From assembly GCF_902170785.1 (NCBI RefSeq), contig NZ_CABHYG010000020.1, positions 62,001 through 126,000 of the forward strand: 64,000 bases of DNA, read 5' to 3'. The position numbers and the translations under genes were made by a program. Shown here one piece after another: positions 45,738 through 58,851 of this stretch. The notes under the pieces were generated by a model. That model was not told where the DNA came from. It was given only the letters and a program-made list of their open reading frames with translations, and ran no database searches. The stretch is from Yersinia proxima (GTDB lineage Bacteria > Pseudomonadota > Gammaproteobacteria > Enterobacterales > Enterobacteriaceae). The stretch's first letter is position 1. Each line of letters begins with the position of its first letter.

Positions 45738-46939
45738 TGCGTATGCCGGGGCTGGGGCTGTTTAATACCGTAAAACATTTTGTGATGGGGTCGCGCGAAA
45801 GCGACACCACTAGCATGGTGCTTTACGACAGAACCTTGCTGTGGCTGACCTTCGGTTTGGCGATTATCGGTTTTGTGATGGTGACATCGGCATCGATGCC
45901 AATTGGTCAGCGTCTGGCAGGTGATCCTTTCCTGTTTGCCAAGCGTGATGCGCTGTATTTGGCGCTGGCGTTCGGTTTGTCGCTGGTGACTTTACGTATT
46001 CCGATGGAAGTCTGGCAGCGCTATAGCAATATTATGTTGCTGATTTCAATTGTGATGTTGCTGGTAGTGCTGGTTGTGGGTAGCTCGGTCAACGGGGCAT
46101 CGCGTTGGATTTCTCTTGGGCCGCTGCGTATTCAGCCGGCTGAGCTATCCAAGTTATCGCTGTTTTGCTACCTGGCCAGCTATCTGGTACGCAAGGTTGA
46201 AGAGGTACGCAGTAACTTTTGGGGATTTTGTAAGCCCATGGGCGTAATGGTTATTTTGGCCGTATTACTGCTCGCGCAACCCGATTTAGGTACTGTGGTG
46301 GTGTTGTTTATCACCACATTGGCGATGTTATTCCTGGCCGGTGCCAAGATGTGGCAGTTCATGGCGATTATCGGTTCCGGTGTATTTGCCGTTTGCCTGC
46401 TAATTGTTGCTGAACCCTACCGTATGCGCCGAGTGACATCATTCTGGAACCCGTGGGCGGATCCCTTCGGCAGTGGCTACCAGTTGACCCAATCGCTGAT
46501 GGCCTTTGGTCGCGGTGAATTCTGGGGGCAGGGCTTAGGGAATTCAGTGCAGAAACTGGAGTATTTACCGGAAGCACATACTGACTTTATTTTCTCGATT
46601 TTAGGCGAGGAGTTGGGGTATTTCGGTGTGGTTCTTGCATTGTTAATGGTATTCTTCGTCGCTTTTCGTGCTATGTCCATTGGGCGTCGCGCTTTAGAGA
46701 TAGATCAGCGATTTTCTGGCTTTTTGGCCTGTTCGATTGGTGTCTGGTTTAGCTTCCAGGCGCTGGTTAACGTTGGGGCTGCTGCTGGAATGTTGCCAAC
46801 CAAAGGTTTGACACTGCCGCTGATAAGTTACGGTGGCTCGAGCCTGATTATTATGTCAACGGCCATAGTGCTGTTGTTACGCATTGATTTTGAAACACGT
46901 CTGGCAAAAGCCCAGGCGTTTGTAAGGAGTGCCCGATGA
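45737..46939 (+). CDS. ftsW: Septal peptidoglycan polymerase FtsW (SEDS)
   Basis: FtsW is the SEDS glycosyltransferase that polymerises lipid II at the septum with FtsI. The 400 aa have ten hydrophobic segments and the SEDS blocks [35 protein letters not shown] and [17 protein letters not shown] at 45737 overlaps the murD stop; a second ATG two codons on is also possible. Four bases overlap murG. Confidence 0.97.
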   Translation: MRMPGLGLFNTVKHFVMGSRESDTTSMVLYDRTLLWLTFGLAIIGFVMVTSASMPIGQRLAGDPFLFAKRDALYLALAFGLSLVTLRIPMEVWQRYSNIMLLISIVMLLVVLVVGSSVNGASRWISLGPLRIQPAELSKLSLFCYLASYLVRKVEEVRSNFWGFCKPMGVMVILAVLLLAQPDLGTVVVLFITTLAMLFLAGAKMWQFMAIIGSGVFAVCLLIVAEPYRMRRVTSFWNPWADPFGSGYQLTQSLMAFGRGEFWGQGLGNSVQKLEYLPEAHTDFIFSILGEELGYFGVVLALLMVFFVAFRAMSIGRRALEIDQRFSGFLACSIGVWFSFQALVNVGAAAGMLPTKGLTLPLISYGGSSLIIMSTAIVLLLRIDFETRLAKAQAFVRSAR

Positions 46940-48003
46940 GTGGCAAGACCAAGCGTTTAATGGTGATGGCGGGTGGCACTGGGGGGCATGTCTTCCCCGG
47001 TTTGGCCGTGGCTCATCATCTGATGGCGCAAGGCTGGCAGGTGCGTTGGTTAGGCACCGCCGACAGAATGGAAGCGTCATTGGTACCCAAGAACGGTATT
47101 GAAATTGATTTTATTGAGATTTCTGGTTTACGCGGTAAGGGCTTGATGGCCCAACTGACCGCACCGGTGCGTATTTATCGCGCGGTGCGTCAGGCGAAGA
47201 AAATCATGCGTGATTACCAACCGGATGTGGTGCTGGGGATGGGCGGTTATGTTTCCGGCCCCGGTGGTTTGGCAGCATGGTTGTGCGGTATCCCGGTGGT
47301 ATTACATGAGCAAAACGGGATTGCGGGTTTGACTAACCGCTGGCTGGCCAGAATCGCGAAAAAAGTTTTACAAGCATTTCCAGGGGCATTCCCGCACGCC
47401 GAAGTGGTGGGTAACCCGGTTCGTACTGATGTATTGGCGCTGCCATTACCCGCTGAACGCTTAGCCAGTCGTGAAGGGCCAATTCGTGTATTAGTCATTG
47501 GCGGTAGCCAGGGCGCACGAGTACTGAATCAAACCTTGCCACAGGTTGCAGCAGCATTAGGTGAACAGATAACTATTTGGCATCAAGTGGGTAAAGGCGC
47601 ATTACCCGAGGTGCTGCAAGCCTACCAGCAAGCAGGGCAGGGTGATAAGCATCAGGTAGTTGAGTTTATTGATGATATGGCTGCGGCTTATGCCTGGGCT
47701 GATGTGGTGGTTTGCCGCTCCGGTGCGTTGACGGTCAGCGAAGTTGCCGCCGCAGGGTTACCGGCGATTTTTGTGCCGTTCCAACATAAAGACCGGCAGC
47801 AATATTGGAATGCATTGCCGCTGGAAAAAGCCGGTGCCGCCAAAATTATCGAACAGCCACAATTTACAGCACAAGCAGTGAGCAACCTGTTAGCCGAGTG
47901 GGATCGCCCTACCTTATTAGCGATGGCTGAGCAGGCAAGACTGGTGGCTATTCCTGACGCAACTGAGCGAGTGGCCGCCGAAGTGGTCGCTGCCAGTAAG
48001 TGA
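46936..48003 (+). CDS. murG: Lipid II synthase MurG
   Basis: MurG is a peripheral membrane glycosyltransferase that adds GlcNAc to lipid I to give lipid II. The 355 aa have the GGTGGH loop at 13-18 (donor and pyrophosphate contact), a second glycine loop [12 protein letters not shown], and the acceptor Q-rich segment [10 protein letters not shown]. It is a GT-B fold enzyme of normal length. Confidence 0.98.
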   Translation: MSGKTKRLMVMAGGTGGHVFPGLAVAHHLMAQGWQVRWLGTADRMEASLVPKNGIEIDFIEISGLRGKGLMAQLTAPVRIYRAVRQAKKIMRDYQPDVVLGMGGYVSGPGGLAAWLCGIPVVLHEQNGIAGLTNRWLARIAKKVLQAFPGAFPHAEVVGNPVRTDVLALPLPAERLASREGPIRVLVIGGSQGARVLNQTLPQVAAALGEQITIWHQVGKGALPEVLQAYQQAGQGDKHQVVEFIDDMAAAYAWADVVVCRSGALTVSEVAAAGLPAIFVPFQHKDRQQYWNALPLEKAGAAKIIEQPQFTAQAVSNLLAEWDRPTLLAMAEQARLVAIPDATERVAAEVVAASK

Positions 48004-48086
48004 TAGTAATAAACAGATAATGAACAGTGAGCAGTTAGGTTAATGCGCGCTGTGAATATGCAACAGACAAAAAAGTGAAGAAAAAC

Positions 48087-49562
48087 GTGAATACACAACA
48101 ACTGGCGAAACTACGTACTATCGTGCCCGAGATGCGTCGCGTCCGGCACATTCACTTTGTTGGCATCGGTGGTGCCGGCATGGGTGGTATCGCTGAAGTG
48201 TTGGCAAACGAAGGTTATCAGATTAGCGGTTCAGATTTGGCACCCAATCCGGTCACTCAGCATTTGACTTCATTAGGCGCACAGATTTATTTCCATCACC
48301 GCCCAGAGAATGTGCTGGATGCCAGTGTGGTGGTCGTTTCAACAGCAATTTCTGCGGATAACCCGGAGATTGTTGCAGCTCGCGAGGCGCGTATTCCGGT
48401 GATCCGCCGCGCAGAAATGTTGGCTGAATTGATGCGTTTCCGTCATGGGATTGCAGTTGCTGGTACGCACGGCAAAACCACCACCACAGCGATGGTTTCC
48501 AGTATTTATGCCGAAGCCGGTCTGGACCCAACATTTGTGAATGGCGGTTTGGTTAAAGCGGCGGGCACTCATGCCCGGTTAGGTTCCAGCCGTTATTTGA
48601 TAGCTGAAGCAGATGAGAGTGATGCATCATTCCTGCATTTGCAGCCGATGGTGGCGATTGTCACCAATATCGAAGCCGACCATATGGATACTTATCAGGG
48701 CGACTTTGAGAATTTAAAACAGACATTTATTAATTTTTTGCACAACTTGCCATTCTACGGCCGTGCAGTGATGTGTATCGACGATCCAGTGGTGCGTGAG
48801 TTGTTGCCACGGGTAGGTCGTCATATCACCACCTACGGTTTCAGCGATGACGCCGATGTACAGATCGCCAGCTACCGGCAAGAAGGCCCGCAGGGGCACT
48901 TCACACTGAAACGACTGGATAAGCCGTTGATGACAGTGACCTTGAATGCCCCAGGCCGCCATAATGCGCTGAACGCGGCTGCGGCAGTGGCTGTCGCGAC
49001 CGAAGAAGGTATTGAAGACGATGATATCCTGCGCGCACTGGCAGGGTTCCAGGGAACGGGTCGCCGCTTTGATTTTCTCGGCAACTTCCCGCTGGCAGCG
49101 GTCAACGGAAAAGAAGGCAGCGCCATGCTGGTGGATGACTATGGTCATCACCCGACAGAAGTGGATGCCACAATTAAAGCTGCACGTGCTGGCTGGCCGG
49201 ATAAACGTATTGTGATGGTATTCCAACCGCACCGTTATACCCGAACACGCGATTTGTATGACGACTTTGCTAATGTTCTGTCGCAAGTTGATGTTTTACT
49301 TATGTTAGATGTGTACGCCGCCGGAGAACCACCAATCCCTGGCGCGGATAGCCGCTCGTTGTGCCGTACCATCCGCAACCGTGGCAAGTTGGACCCTATT
49401 TTGGTGTCAGACAGTGATACGGTGCCCGAGGTGTTGGCGCAAGTGCTGAATGGCGATGATCTGATTCTGGTTCAGGGCGCTGGTAACATTGGTAAAATTG
49501 CCCGCAAATTGGCTGAGCTTAAATTGCAGCCACAGACAAAAGACGAGGAACATCATGGCTGA
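48087..49562 (+). CDS. murC: UDP-MurNAc L-alanine ligase MurC
   Basis: MurC attaches the first L-alanine to UDP-MurNAc. The 491 aa include the Rossmann start [12 protein letters not shown], the ATP motif [13 protein letters not shown], the metal site [10 protein letters not shown] and [11 protein letters not shown] start it at GTG 48087 (NTQQLAKLR), giving the same length and N-terminus as E. coli; a GTG four codons earlier at 48075 is an alternative. It overlaps ddlB by eight bases. Confidence 0.96.
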   Translation: MNTQQLAKLRTIVPEMRRVRHIHFVGIGGAGMGGIAEVLANEGYQISGSDLAPNPVTQHLTSLGAQIYFHHRPENVLDASVVVVSTAISADNPEIVAAREARIPVIRRAEMLAELMRFRHGIAVAGTHGKTTTTAMVSSIYAEAGLDPTFVNGGLVKAAGTHARLGSSRYLIAEADESDASFLHLQPMVAIVTNIEADHMDTYQGDFENLKQTFINFLHNLPFYGRAVMCIDDPVVRELLPRVGRHITTYGFSDDADVQIASYRQEGPQGHFTLKRLDKPLMTVTLNAPGRHNALNAAAAVAVATEEGIEDDDILRALAGFQGTGRRFDFLGNFPLAAVNGKEGSAMLVDDYGHHPTEVDATIKAARAGWPDKRIVMVFQPHRYTRTRDLYDDFANVLSQVDVLLMLDVYAAGEPPIPGADSRSLCRTIRNRGKLDPILVSDSDTVPEVLAQVLNGDDLILVQGAGNIGKIARKLAELKLQPQTKDEEHHG

Positions 49563-50475
49563 GAAAGTTGCGGTACTGCTGGGTGGAACCTCCGCTGAAC
49601 GTGAAGTGTCATTGTTATCAGGCCAGGCGGTATTAGCGGGCTTGAGAGAGGCTGGTATTGATGCTCATGGCATTGATACTAAAGACTTCCCGGTGACACA
49701 GCTTAAAGAGCAAGGCTTTGATAAGGTTTTTATCGCTTTGCATGGGCGCGGTGGTGAAGACGGTACGCTGCAAGGAGTGTTGGAGTTTCTGCAACTGCCT
49801 TATACCGGCAGCGGTGTGATGGCTTCAGCACTCACGATGGATAAATTGCGCACCAAATTGGTGTGGCAAGCCTCAGGTTTGCCTATTTCGCCTTATGTCG
49901 CGCTAAATCGTCAACAGTTTGAAACACTTTCGTCAGAGGAATTAGCGGCGAGTGTCGCTAATCTTGGCCTGCCATTAATCGTTAAACCAAGCCATGAAGG
50001 TTCTAGCGTTGGGATGAGTAAGGTTGATCTGGCGAATCAATTGCAGCCTGCTCTGATTGAGGCTTTCCGTCACGACACCGATGTGCTGATTGAGAAATGG
50101 TTGAGTGGGCCTGAATTTACCGTCGCGATCCTCGGTGATGATGTTTTACCGTCTATCCGAATTCAGGCTCCTGGCGTGTTTTATGATTATGAAGCTAAAT
50201 ATCTGTCTGATGAAACCCAGTACTTCTGTCCAAGTGGTTTGAGTGCTGAGTTAGAACAACAATTGGCTGCATTATCATTACAGGCTTATCAGGCATTAGG
50301 TTGCAGCGGTTGGGGTCGTGTTGATGTCATGCAAGATAGCGATGGCCATTTCTACCTGCTTGAAGTAAATACTTCACCGGGTATGACCAGCCACAGTTTA
50401 GTGCCGATGGCTGCCCGCCAATATGGGTTGAGTTTTTCCCAGTTGGTAGCCCGAATTCTGACGTTGGCTGACTGA
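49555..50475 (+). CDS. ddlB: D-alanine--D-alanine ligase B
   Basis: DdlB makes the D-Ala-D-Ala dipeptide used by MurF. The 306-aa ATP-grasp protein has [26 protein letters not shown], the Ser/Tyr loop ([22 protein letters not shown]) and the metal-binding [14 protein letters not shown] chose ATG 49555 with GAGGAA upstream, since an earlier in-frame ATG (49489) lies well inside murC and is not needed for the fold. Confidence 0.97.
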   Translation: MAEKVAVLLGGTSAEREVSLLSGQAVLAGLREAGIDAHGIDTKDFPVTQLKEQGFDKVFIALHGRGGEDGTLQGVLEFLQLPYTGSGVMASALTMDKLRTKLVWQASGLPISPYVALNRQQFETLSSEELAASVANLGLPLIVKPSHEGSSVGMSKVDLANQLQPALIEAFRHDTDVLIEKWLSGPEFTVAILGDDVLPSIRIQAPGVFYDYEAKYLSDETQYFCPSGLSAELEQQLAALSLQAYQALGCSGWGRVDVMQDSDGHFYLLEVNTSPGMTSHSLVPMAARQYGLSFSQLVARILTLAD

Positions 50476-50476
50476 T

Positions 50477-51334
50477 ATGTCGCAAGCTGCCCTAAATGCG
50501 CGTGAACGTGCGGCTGAAAACAGCGCAGCCCGGCGCAGTAACGGAGGCCAATTAGCAGGGCTGATTTTCCTGCTGATGGTGCTGGGTACTATCCTCTGGG
50601 GGGGCTGGGTGGTAGTCGGTTGGATGAAAGATGCCAGCCGATTGCCACTGTCGAAATTGGTGGTGACCGGCGAGCGCCATTACACCACCAATGACGATAT
50701 TCGCCAGGCGATTTTGTCATTGGGTGCACCAGGTACTTTTATGACGCAGGATGTCAATATCATCCAGCAGCAGATTGAACGGTTACCTTGGATTCAGCAG
50801 GCCAGTGTGCGTAAACAATGGCCGGATGAGCTGAAGATCCATCTGGTGGAGTATGTACCTTTTGCCCGCTGGAATGATTTGCATATGGTTGATGAGCAGG
50901 GGCGGTCATTCAGTGTACCGTCCGAGCGAATCGGCAAACAGAAATTGCCATTACTGTATGGCCCGGAAGGCAGTGAACAGGATGTTCTGGAAGGCTACCG
51001 GGCAATGAGCAAGGTGTTAGCGGCCAATAAGTATCAGCTAAAAATGGTGGCAATGAGTGCCAGACATTCTTGGCAGTTGGCCTTAGATAATGATGTTCGG
51101 CTGGAGCTGGGACGGGATGACCGGATGGGGCGTTTGCAACGTTTCATCGAGTTGTATCCGCTGTTGCAACAGCAGCCAGATAAACGGGTCAGTTATGTTG
51201 ATTTGCGATATGAAACAGGGGCTGCAATAGGTTGGGCTCCGGTATTTATCGGCAGTCAGGGTGGTGAGCCACCAGTAAATGGCCAGCAGAACAGTAATCC
51301 GCAACAGAATCAGGCACAGGCAAAACAACAATGA
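50477..51334 (+). CDS. ftsQ: Cell division protein FtsQ
   Basis: FtsQ is a bitopic inner-membrane protein that scaffolds FtsL/FtsB into the divisome. The 285 aa show a cytoplasmic N-terminus of about 25 residues, one span (about 27-50), a POTRA domain (about 60-130; [15 protein letters not shown]) and a beta domain. The C-terminal tail is Gln/Asn-rich and some nine residues longer than E. coli. It lies one base after ddlB and overlaps ftsA by four. Confidence 0.96.
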   Translation: MSQAALNARERAAENSAARRSNGGQLAGLIFLLMVLGTILWGGWVVVGWMKDASRLPLSKLVVTGERHYTTNDDIRQAILSLGAPGTFMTQDVNIIQQQIERLPWIQQASVRKQWPDELKIHLVEYVPFARWNDLHMVDEQGRSFSVPSERIGKQKLPLLYGPEGSEQDVLEGYRAMSKVLAANKYQLKMVAMSARHSWQLALDNDVRLELGRDDRMGRLQRFIELYPLLQQQPDKRVSYVDLRYETGAAIGWAPVFIGSQGGEPPVNGQQNSNPQQNQAQAKQQ

Positions 51335-52587
51335 TCAAGTCGACGGACAGAAAACTGGTAGTAGGTCTTGAGATCGGAACGGCAAAGGTCTCCGCATTGG
51401 TAGGGGAAGTTCTGCCCGATGGCATGGTCAATATTATTGGGGTTGGCAGTTGCCCATCCCGTGGCATGGATAAGGGTGGAGTTAACGATCTTGAATCGGT
51501 AGTGAAATGCGTACAACGCGCTATCGATCAGGCCGAGTTAATGGCGGATTGCCAAATTTCATCTGTGTATCTGGCATTATCGGGCAAACATATCAGTTGT
51601 CAGAATGAAATAGGGATGGTTCCTATTTCAGAAGAGGAAGTAACTCAGGAAGATGTAGAGAACGTAGTGCATACCGCGAAGTCGGTACGTGTGCGCGATG
51701 AGCATCGTATTCTGCACGTTATTCCGCAGGAATATGCCATCGATTACCAAGAAGGTATCAAAAATCCGGTGGGCCTTTCTGGCGTGCGGATGCAGGCTAA
51801 AGTGCACCTGATTACCTGCCATAACGATATGGCGAAGAATATTGTTAAAGCGGTGGAGCGTTGTGGTCTGAAAGTGGACCAACTGATTTTCGCCGGTTTA
51901 GCCGCAAGTTATGCAGTATTGACCGAAGATGAACGCGAGCTGGGTGTCTGTGTGGTCGACATCGGCGGTGGCACCATGGATATGGCGGTGTATACCGGTG
52001 GGGCGTTGCGCCACACCAAAGTTATCCCTTACGCCGGGAACGTGGTCACCAGCGATATTGCGTATGCCTTCGGGACACCGCCTACAGATGCGGAAGCGAT
52101 TAAAGTTCGACACGGCTGTGCGCTCGGGTCGATAGTCAGCAAGGACGAAAGTGTAGAAGTGCCAAGTGTTGGCGGACGCCCTCCCCGTAGTCTGCAAAGA
52201 CAGACGCTCGCTGAGGTTATAGAACCACGCTACACCGAACTGCTGAATTTGGTTAATGACGAGATTTTACAATTGCAGGAGCAATTACGTCAGCAAGGCG
52301 TGAAGCATCATCTGGCAGCCGGTATCGTGCTGACAGGCGGAGCGGCACAAATTGATGGTTTGGCTGAATGCGCTCAACGGGTATTTCATGCCCAGGTTCG
52401 CATCGGCCAACCGCTCAATATCACCGGGCTGACGGATTATGCACAGGAACCTTATTACTCCACTGCTGTTGGGTTGTTGCACTATGGTAAAGAATCTCAT
52501 CTCAGTGGTGAGTCAGAAGTAGAAAAACGTGCCTCAGTGGGCAATTGGTTTAAACGCATCAATAGCTGGCTGAGAAAAGAGTTTTAA
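51331..52587 (+). CDS. ftsA: Cell division actin-like protein FtsA
   Basis: FtsA is an actin-fold ATPase that tethers FtsZ filaments to the membrane. The 418 aa show the phosphate-1 loop [19 protein letters not shown], the phosphate-2 motif [14 protein letters not shown] and the adenosine motif [13 protein letters not shown]. The C-terminal amphipathic helix [16 protein letters not shown] is the membrane-targeting sequence. It precedes ftsZ by 72 bases. Confidence 0.98.
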   Translation: MIKSTDRKLVVGLEIGTAKVSALVGEVLPDGMVNIIGVGSCPSRGMDKGGVNDLESVVKCVQRAIDQAELMADCQISSVYLALSGKHISCQNEIGMVPISEEEVTQEDVENVVHTAKSVRVRDEHRILHVIPQEYAIDYQEGIKNPVGLSGVRMQAKVHLITCHNDMAKNIVKAVERCGLKVDQLIFAGLAASYAVLTEDERELGVCVVDIGGGTMDMAVYTGGALRHTKVIPYAGNVVTSDIAYAFGTPPTDAEAIKVRHGCALGSIVSKDESVEVPSVGGRPPRSLQRQTLAEVIEPRYTELLNLVNDEILQLQEQLRQQGVKHHLAAGIVLTGGAAQIDGLAECAQRVFHAQVRIGQPLNITGLTDYAQEPYYSTAVGLLHYGKESHLSGESEVEKRASVGNWFKRINSWLRKEF

Positions 52588-52659
52588 TGTTTCAACAAAG
52601 AGATCATGCTGAACATATTTTTTGATCTCGAAGCGACAGGCACAAAACGGAGAGAAACT

Positions 52660-53811
52660 ATGTTTGAACCTATGGAACTAACCAATGACGCGGTGATTAA
52701 AGTCATCGGCGTCGGTGGTGGCGGTGGTAATGCCGTCGAACACATGGTGCGCGAGCGCATCGAAGGTGTTGAATTCTTCGCCGTTAATACAGACGCTCAG
52801 GCGCTACGTAAGACGGCTGTTGGCCAAACCATCCAGATTGGTAGCGGTATTACCAAAGGTCTGGGTGCTGGCGCGAACCCGGAAGTGGGTCGCAATTCAG
52901 CAGAAGAAGACCGCGAAGCTCTGCGTGCAGCCCTTGAAGGCGCAGACATGGTCTTTATCGCCGCAGGCATGGGCGGTGGTACCGGTACTGGTGCTGCTCC
53001 TGTTGTTGCTGAAGTGGCAAAAGAACTGGGTATTCTGACAGTTGCTGTGGTTACCAAGCCTTTCAATTTTGAAGGCAAGAAACGCATGGCATTTGCTGAG
53101 CAGGGTATTGCTGAATTGTCCAAACATGTGGACTCACTGATCACTATTCCGAACGATAAGTTGTTAAAAGTTCTGGGTCGTGGCATCTCTTTACTGGATG
53201 CATTCGGTGCAGCTAACGACGTATTAAAAGGCGCTGTTCAGGGTATCGCCGAGTTGATTACCCGCCCAGGCCTGATGAACGTCGACTTTGCTGACGTGCG
53301 CACTGTAATGTCCGAAATGGGTTATGCCATGATGGGCTCAGGTGTGGCTTGCGGTGAAGATCGTGCTGAAGAAGCAGCAGAAATGGCGATTTCCAGCCCG
53401 TTACTGGAAGATATCGACCTGTCTGGCGCTCGCGGCGTGTTGGTCAACATCACTGCTGGTTTCGATTTGCGTTTGGATGAATTCGAAACTGTGGGTAACA
53501 CTATCCGTGCATTTGCATCCGACAATGCGACCGTAGTTATCGGTACATCGTTAGACCCGGAAATGAACGACGAACTGCGCGTAACTGTGGTTGCAACCGG
53601 TATCGGCATGGATAAACGCCCTGAAATCACGCTGGTTACTAACAAGCAGACACAGCCTGTTATGGATCACCGTTACCAGCAGCATGGCATGTCACCTTTA
53701 CCTCAGGAAGTTAAGCCTGCAGCTAAAGTGGTCAATGATCCAACTGCTCAAACCAATAAAGAGCCCGATTATTTAGATATTCCGGCATTTTTGCGTAAGC
53801 AAGCCGACTAA
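52660..53811 (+). CDS. ftsZ: Tubulin-like cell division GTPase FtsZ
   Basis: FtsZ polymerises into the cytokinetic ring. The 383 aa, identical in length to E. coli, carry the tubulin signature GGGTGTG, the T7 synergy loop [11 protein letters not shown] and the conserved C-terminal peptide [12 protein letters not shown] that binds FtsA and ZipA. ATG 52660 with GGAGAGAAA upstream is the start; the frame open from 52606 adds unrelated residues. Confidence 0.99.
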   Translation: MFEPMELTNDAVIKVIGVGGGGGNAVEHMVRERIEGVEFFAVNTDAQALRKTAVGQTIQIGSGITKGLGAGANPEVGRNSAEEDREALRAALEGADMVFIAAGMGGGTGTGAAPVVAEVAKELGILTVAVVTKPFNFEGKKRMAFAEQGIAELSKHVDSLITIPNDKLLKVLGRGISLLDAFGAANDVLKGAVQGIAELITRPGLMNVDFADVRTVMSEMGYAMMGSGVACGEDRAEEAAEMAISSPLLEDIDLSGARGVLVNITAGFDLRLDEFETVGNTIRAFASDNATVVIGTSLDPEMNDELRVTVVATGIGMDKRPEITLVTNKQTQPVMDHRYQQHGMSPLPQEVKPAAKVVNDPTAQTNKEPDYLDIPAFLRKQAD

Positions 53812-53872
53812 TTTCTGAAAAAATTGGAATCTCCGCTCTTTGTGCTAAACTGTCCCGCCGATCTTGTTATAA

Positions 53873-54832
<960 letters not shown>

Positions 54833-54834
54833 GA

Positions 54835-55365
54835 CTATTTATTACCATCACTTTTGGTTGCGTTGGCACTCTCTCCGGCCAGCGCAGCCAATCGTTCCAA
54901 TATTGTTCTCAGTTTTTCAGGGCTACGGCTCGCTAATCCTCTTAATTCCCTAGCGCTTTCCAAACTTAACTGACGTAATGGCGGCGATTTCTCAAGATCT
55001 TGTGACGTTTTTGCGGCATTCTGCGCATGGTTATGACCGCTAGCCATCAACGACGGATTAATCCTGATGTCGATTGAAGACAATGATGGTAGAATTTGCG
55101 CTCGTAGTGCAGAGAGTAAAGCCGGTTGTTCATAACGCAAGCGCATTAACCAACTGGCATTCGCGGTTTCTAGCACTAAAACACTCTGACGATAGTTAGC
55201 AACACGGCACCACGGCTGCAATTGTGAAGGGAGCAATCCTTTTACCGCACGGTTAAGTTTTAACAGTGCAGTAGCGCGTTGTTGTACGTTATGCAGCGGT
55301 CCGTTTTCTGCTGCAATTGCATCATCGAACAGAACATCTAATAATTGTGGGCGGCTTTCACGCAT
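54835..55365 (-). CDS. DciA-family (DUF721) protein
   Basis: A 176-aa protein of the DUF721/DciA family. DciA proteins load the replicative helicase DnaB in bacteria that lack DnaC. The N-terminal 95 residues are the family domain ([58 protein letters not shown]); the rest is low-complexity. It lies between lpxC and secM on the opposite strand, the place where Vibrio and other gammaproteobacteria keep dciA; E. coli has lost it. The stop is two bases from that of lpxC. I chose ATG 55365 with GGAG upstream. Whether it still acts on DnaB in a Yersinia that likely also has DnaC is unknown. Confidence 0.8.
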   Translation of the reverse strand: MRESRPQLLDVLFDDAIAAENGPLHNVQQRATALLKLNRAVKGLLPSQLQPWCRVANYRQSVLVLETANASWLMRLRYEQPALLSALRAQILPSLSSIDIRINPSLMASGHNHAQNAAKTSQDLEKSPPLRQLSLESARELRGLASRSPEKLRTILERLAALAGESANATKSDGNK

Positions 55366-55393
55366 TGACAAGGCTCCGGCGGATTTTAAACTC

Positions 55394-55927
55394 GTGATCG
55401 GTATTCTAAATCGTTGGCGACAATTTGGTAGACGTTATTTCTGGCCGCATCTCCTTCTGGGGATGGTAGCGGCGAGTCTTGGCGTGCCATCAAACCTGTC
55501 TGGCGTTCCTGATCAAGCAGCGATACCGAACACATCATCAAGCCAAAGCCGTCAGAATTACGGTGCGACAAACTTTAGTAGTTTGGCATTACTGCATGAT
55601 ATGCATCGTCGCCCTTCATTCAGCGTAGACTACTGGCAACAGCATGCACTGCGCACGGTTATTCGTCATCTTTCATTTGCACTGGCACCTCAAGCGGCTT
55701 ATGCCCGGGTGCAAGAAGTGGCAGAGGCAGAACAAGTACAGCCATCACAAATTCAGCAGCTTGCATTGTTGAATACGCTGAATGCGTTACTGACCCACGA
55801 GTTCAAACCACCCACTATTATTCGCTATACCGAGCAGGTTAAACGACCTGTTCTTTCGTTACATAAACCGGGACTTTGGCTTGCACAAGTGCAAGGTATC
55901 CGTGCCGGGCCTGCCAATTTCATCTGA
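55394..55927 (+). CDS. secM: Secretion monitor SecM
   Basis: SecM is a secreted arrest peptide whose stalling exposes the secA ribosome site when export is slow. The 177 aa (GTG start 55394) begin with [19 protein letters not shown], a long signal sequence almost the same as in E. coli. It ends [16 protein letters not shown]: the key GIRAGP and Trp are kept. In E. coli the arrest window starts with Phe150 and has Ile156; here the matching places hold His and Leu. The secA start is 78 bases on. The function as regulator is therefore likely but its strength may differ. Confidence 0.92.
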   Translation: MIGILNRWRQFGRRYFWPHLLLGMVAASLGVPSNLSGVPDQAAIPNTSSSQSRQNYGATNFSSLALLHDMHRRPSFSVDYWQQHALRTVIRHLSFALAPQAAYARVQEVAEAEQVQPSQIQQLALLNTLNALLTHEFKPPTIIRYTEQVKRPVLSLHKPGLWLAQVQGIRAGPANFI

Positions 55928-56005
55928 TTATTCTTTTGATTTACCTCAATTTTATACAACCTTTGGCCGCCGGGTTTGGTGGTCTTGTAAGAGATATTAA
56001 GAATT

Positions 56006-58720
56006 ATGCTAATCAAATTATTAACCAAAGTCTTTGGCAGTCGTAACGATCGTACACTGCGCCGTATGCGCAAGGTAGTTGACCTTATCAACCGTATGGA
56101 ACCTGAAGTCGAAAAACTGACAGATGATGAGTTGCGTGCCAAAACTGACGAATTTCGTGAGCGCCTGGCAAAAGGCGCCGTGCTGGAAACCTTAATTCCT
56201 GAGGCCTTTGCGGTTGTGCGCGAAGCCAGTAAACGTGTCTTTGGTATGCGTCACTTCGATGTGCAGTTGCTGGGCGGCATGGTACTGAATGAACGCTGCA
56301 TCGCGGAAATGCGTACCGGTGAAGGTAAAACGCTGACTGCAACTCTGCCAGCTTACCTGAATGCGTTGAGCGGCCGTGGTGTCCACGTGGTTACCGTGAA
56401 CGACTACTTGGCTCAACGTGACGCCGAAAATAACCGCCCATTGTTTGAGTTTCTGGGCCTGAGTGTAGGTATCAACTTGCCGAATATGGCAGCTCCAGCT
56501 AAGCGCGCTGCTTATGCTGCGGATATCACCTATGGTACTAACAACGAATTCGGCTTTGACTATCTGCGCGATAACATGGCGTTCAGCCCAGAAGAACGCG
56601 TGCAGCGCAAACTGCATTATGCGTTGGTGGATGAGGTTGACTCCATCTTGATCGATGAAGCACGTACTCCGCTGATTATCTCCGGCCCGGCCGAAGATAG
56701 TTCAGAGATGTATATTCGGGTTAACAAGCTGATTCCAAAACTGATTCGTCAGGAAAAAGAGGATTCCGATACTTTCCAGGGCGAAGGTCACTTCTCTGTG
56801 GATGAGAAATCACGTCAGGTGCATTTGACCGAACGCGGTTTGATCAAAATTGAGGAAATGCTGGTAGAAGCGGGCATCATGGAAGAAGGAGAGTCTCTGT
56901 ATTCTCCAGCTAACATCATGTTGATGCACCACGTAACTGCAGCTTTGCGCGCTCATGTATTGTTCACCCGTGATGTTGACTACATCGTCAAAGATGGCGA
57001 AGTTATCATTGTTGACGAACATACCGGGCGTACTATGCAAGGTCGCCGTTGGTCAGATGGCTTGCATCAAGCGGTTGAAGCGAAAGAAGGCGTAGAGATT
57101 CAGAACGAAAACCAGACGCTGGCTTCGATCACTTTCCAGAACTACTTCCGTCTTTATGAAAAACTGGCCGGTATGACCGGTACAGCGGATACTGAAGCAT
57201 TCGAATTTAGCTCCATTTACAAGCTCGATACCATTGTGGTGCCAACCAACCGCCCAATGATCCGTAAGGATCTGGCTGATTTGGTCTACATGACCGAACA
57301 GGAAAAAATCGGCGCGATTATCGAAGATATCCGTGAGCGTACTGCGAACGGCCAGCCAGTATTGGTAGGGACTATTTCGATTGAGAAGTCGGAAGTGGTA
57401 TCCGCTGAATTAACGAAAGCAGGCATTGAACATAAGGTTCTGAACGCTAAATTCCATGCCATGGAAGCTGAAATCGTTTCACAGGCGGGCCAACCAGGTG
57501 CGGTAACCATCGCGACCAACATGGCCGGTCGCGGTACTGATATCGTATTGGGTGGTAGCTGGCAGAGTGAAATTGCCTCACTGGAAGACCCAACTGAAGA
57601 CCAAATCGCGGCCATTAAAGCAGCATGGCAGATTCGCCATGATGCAGTACTGGCGTCCGGTGGTTTGCATATTATTGGTACTGAGCGTCATGAATCGCGC
57701 CGTATTGATAATCAGTTACGCGGTCGTGCGGGTCGTCAGGGGGATGCTGGTTCTTCACGCTTCTACCTGTCAATGGAAGATGCTTTGATGCGTATTTTTG
57801 CCTCTGACCGTGTGTCTGGCATGATGCGTAAATTAGGTATGAAACCGGGCGAAGCCATTGAACACCCATGGGTAACTAAAGCTATCGCCAACGCACAGCG
57901 TAAAGTTGAAAGCCGTAACTTCGATATTCGTAAGCAATTACTTGAATATGATGATGTGGCTAATGACCAGCGTCGGGCAATCTACAGTCAGCGTAACGAA
58001 CTGTTGGATGTGTCTGATGTAAGCGAAACTATTAATAGCATTCGTGAAGATGTATTCAAAACAGTTATCGACAGCTATATTCCAACCCAATCTCTGGAAG
58101 AAATGTGGGATGTAGAAGGCTTGGAACAGCGTCTGAAAAATGACTTTGACTTGGATATGCCGATTGCTGAATGGCTGGAAGATGAACCACAGTTGCATGA
58201 AGAAACATTGCGTGAGCGAATTCTGCAACAAGCCATTGAGACTTATCAGCGTAAAGAAGAAGTTGTTGGTGTTGAAATGATGCGTAACTTCGAGAAAGGT
58301 GTGATGTTACAAACACTTGATTCGTTGTGGAAAGAGCATTTGGCTGCAATGGATTACCTGCGTCAGGGCATCCATTTACGTGGCTATGCACAAAAAGATC
58401 CTAAGCAAGAATACAAGCGTGAATCTTTCGCGATGTTTGCTGCCATGTTGGAATCACTGAAATATGAAGTGATCAGTGTTCTAAGCAAAGTACAGGTGCG
58501 GATGCCAGAAGAAGTGGAGGCACTGGAAGTACAACGTCGCGAAGAAGCTGAGCGTTTGGCTAAACAGCAACAACTCAGTCACGAATCGGATAGCAGTGCG
58601 CTGATGTCACAGGAAGAAGCCAATGTGGCTGCCAGCCTTGAGCGCAAAGTCGGGCGTAATGATCCGTGCCCATGTGGTTCAGGTAAGAAATACAAGCAGT
58701 GCCACGGTCGCCTACAGTAA
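56006..58720 (+). CDS. secA: Preprotein translocase motor SecA
   Basis: SecA drives Sec-dependent export through SecYEG by ATP hydrolysis. The 904 aa have Walker A MRTGEGKT (about 102-109), the [11 protein letters not shown] box, the preprotein cross-linking domain, the second nucleotide-binding fold with [10 protein letters not shown], and the helical scaffold. The C-terminal zinc site [14 protein letters not shown] binds SecB. It is regulated by SecM upstream and ended by an intrinsic terminator. Confidence 0.99.
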   Translation: MLIKLLTKVFGSRNDRTLRRMRKVVDLINRMEPEVEKLTDDELRAKTDEFRERLAKGAVLETLIPEAFAVVREASKRVFGMRHFDVQLLGGMVLNERCIAEMRTGEGKTLTATLPAYLNALSGRGVHVVTVNDYLAQRDAENNRPLFEFLGLSVGINLPNMAAPAKRAAYAADITYGTNNEFGFDYLRDNMAFSPEERVQRKLHYALVDEVDSILIDEARTPLIISGPAEDSSEMYIRVNKLIPKLIRQEKEDSDTFQGEGHFSVDEKSRQVHLTERGLIKIEEMLVEAGIMEEGESLYSPANIMLMHHVTAALRAHVLFTRDVDYIVKDGEVIIVDEHTGRTMQGRRWSDGLHQAVEAKEGVEIQNENQTLASITFQNYFRLYEKLAGMTGTADTEAFEFSSIYKLDTIVVPTNRPMIRKDLADLVYMTEQEKIGAIIEDIRERTANGQPVLVGTISIEKSEVVSAELTKAGIEHKVLNAKFHAMEAEIVSQAGQPGAVTIATNMAGRGTDIVLGGSWQSEIASLEDPTEDQIAAIKAAWQIRHDAVLASGGLHIIGTERHESRRIDNQLRGRAGRQGDAGSSRFYLSMEDALMRIFASDRVSGMMRKLGMKPGEAIEHPWVTKAIANAQRKVESRNFDIRKQLLEYDDVANDQRRAIYSQRNELLDVSDVSETINSIREDVFKTVIDSYIPTQSLEEMWDVEGLEQRLKNDFDLDMPIAEWLEDEPQLHEETLRERILQQAIETYQRKEEVVGVEMMRNFEKGVMLQTLDSLWKEHLAAMDYLRQGIHLRGYAQKDPKQEYKRESFAMFAAMLESLKYEVISVLSKVQVRMPEEVEALEVQRREEAERLAKQQQLSHESDSSALMSQEEANVAASLERKVGRNDPCPCGSGKKYKQCHGRLQ

Positions 58721-58750
58721 TATTTTAGGCATCGGTTAATACTGATAATG

Positions 58751-58779
58751 AGGGCGGCTTAAACACCGCCCTTTATTTT
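58751..58779 (+). terminator. secA terminator
   Basis: AGGGCGG and CCGCCCT form a perfect stem with an eight-base loop, followed by TTTATTTT, about 30 bases after the secA stop. Confidence 0.88.
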
Positions 58780-58851
58780 GCTTATTTTTTAGCAGCCCGC
58801 GGACTGGAAGCGTGCTCAAACCAACATTGATACCCTGACAGGAGAAAATAA

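Noticed and set aside
52606-52659. N-terminal extension of FtsZ by 18 residues
   Set aside because: ATG 52660 has a GGAGAG site and gives the exact family length of 383.
55386-55571. Minus-strand ORF opposite secM
   Set aside because: Shadow of secM with no similarity or ribosome site.
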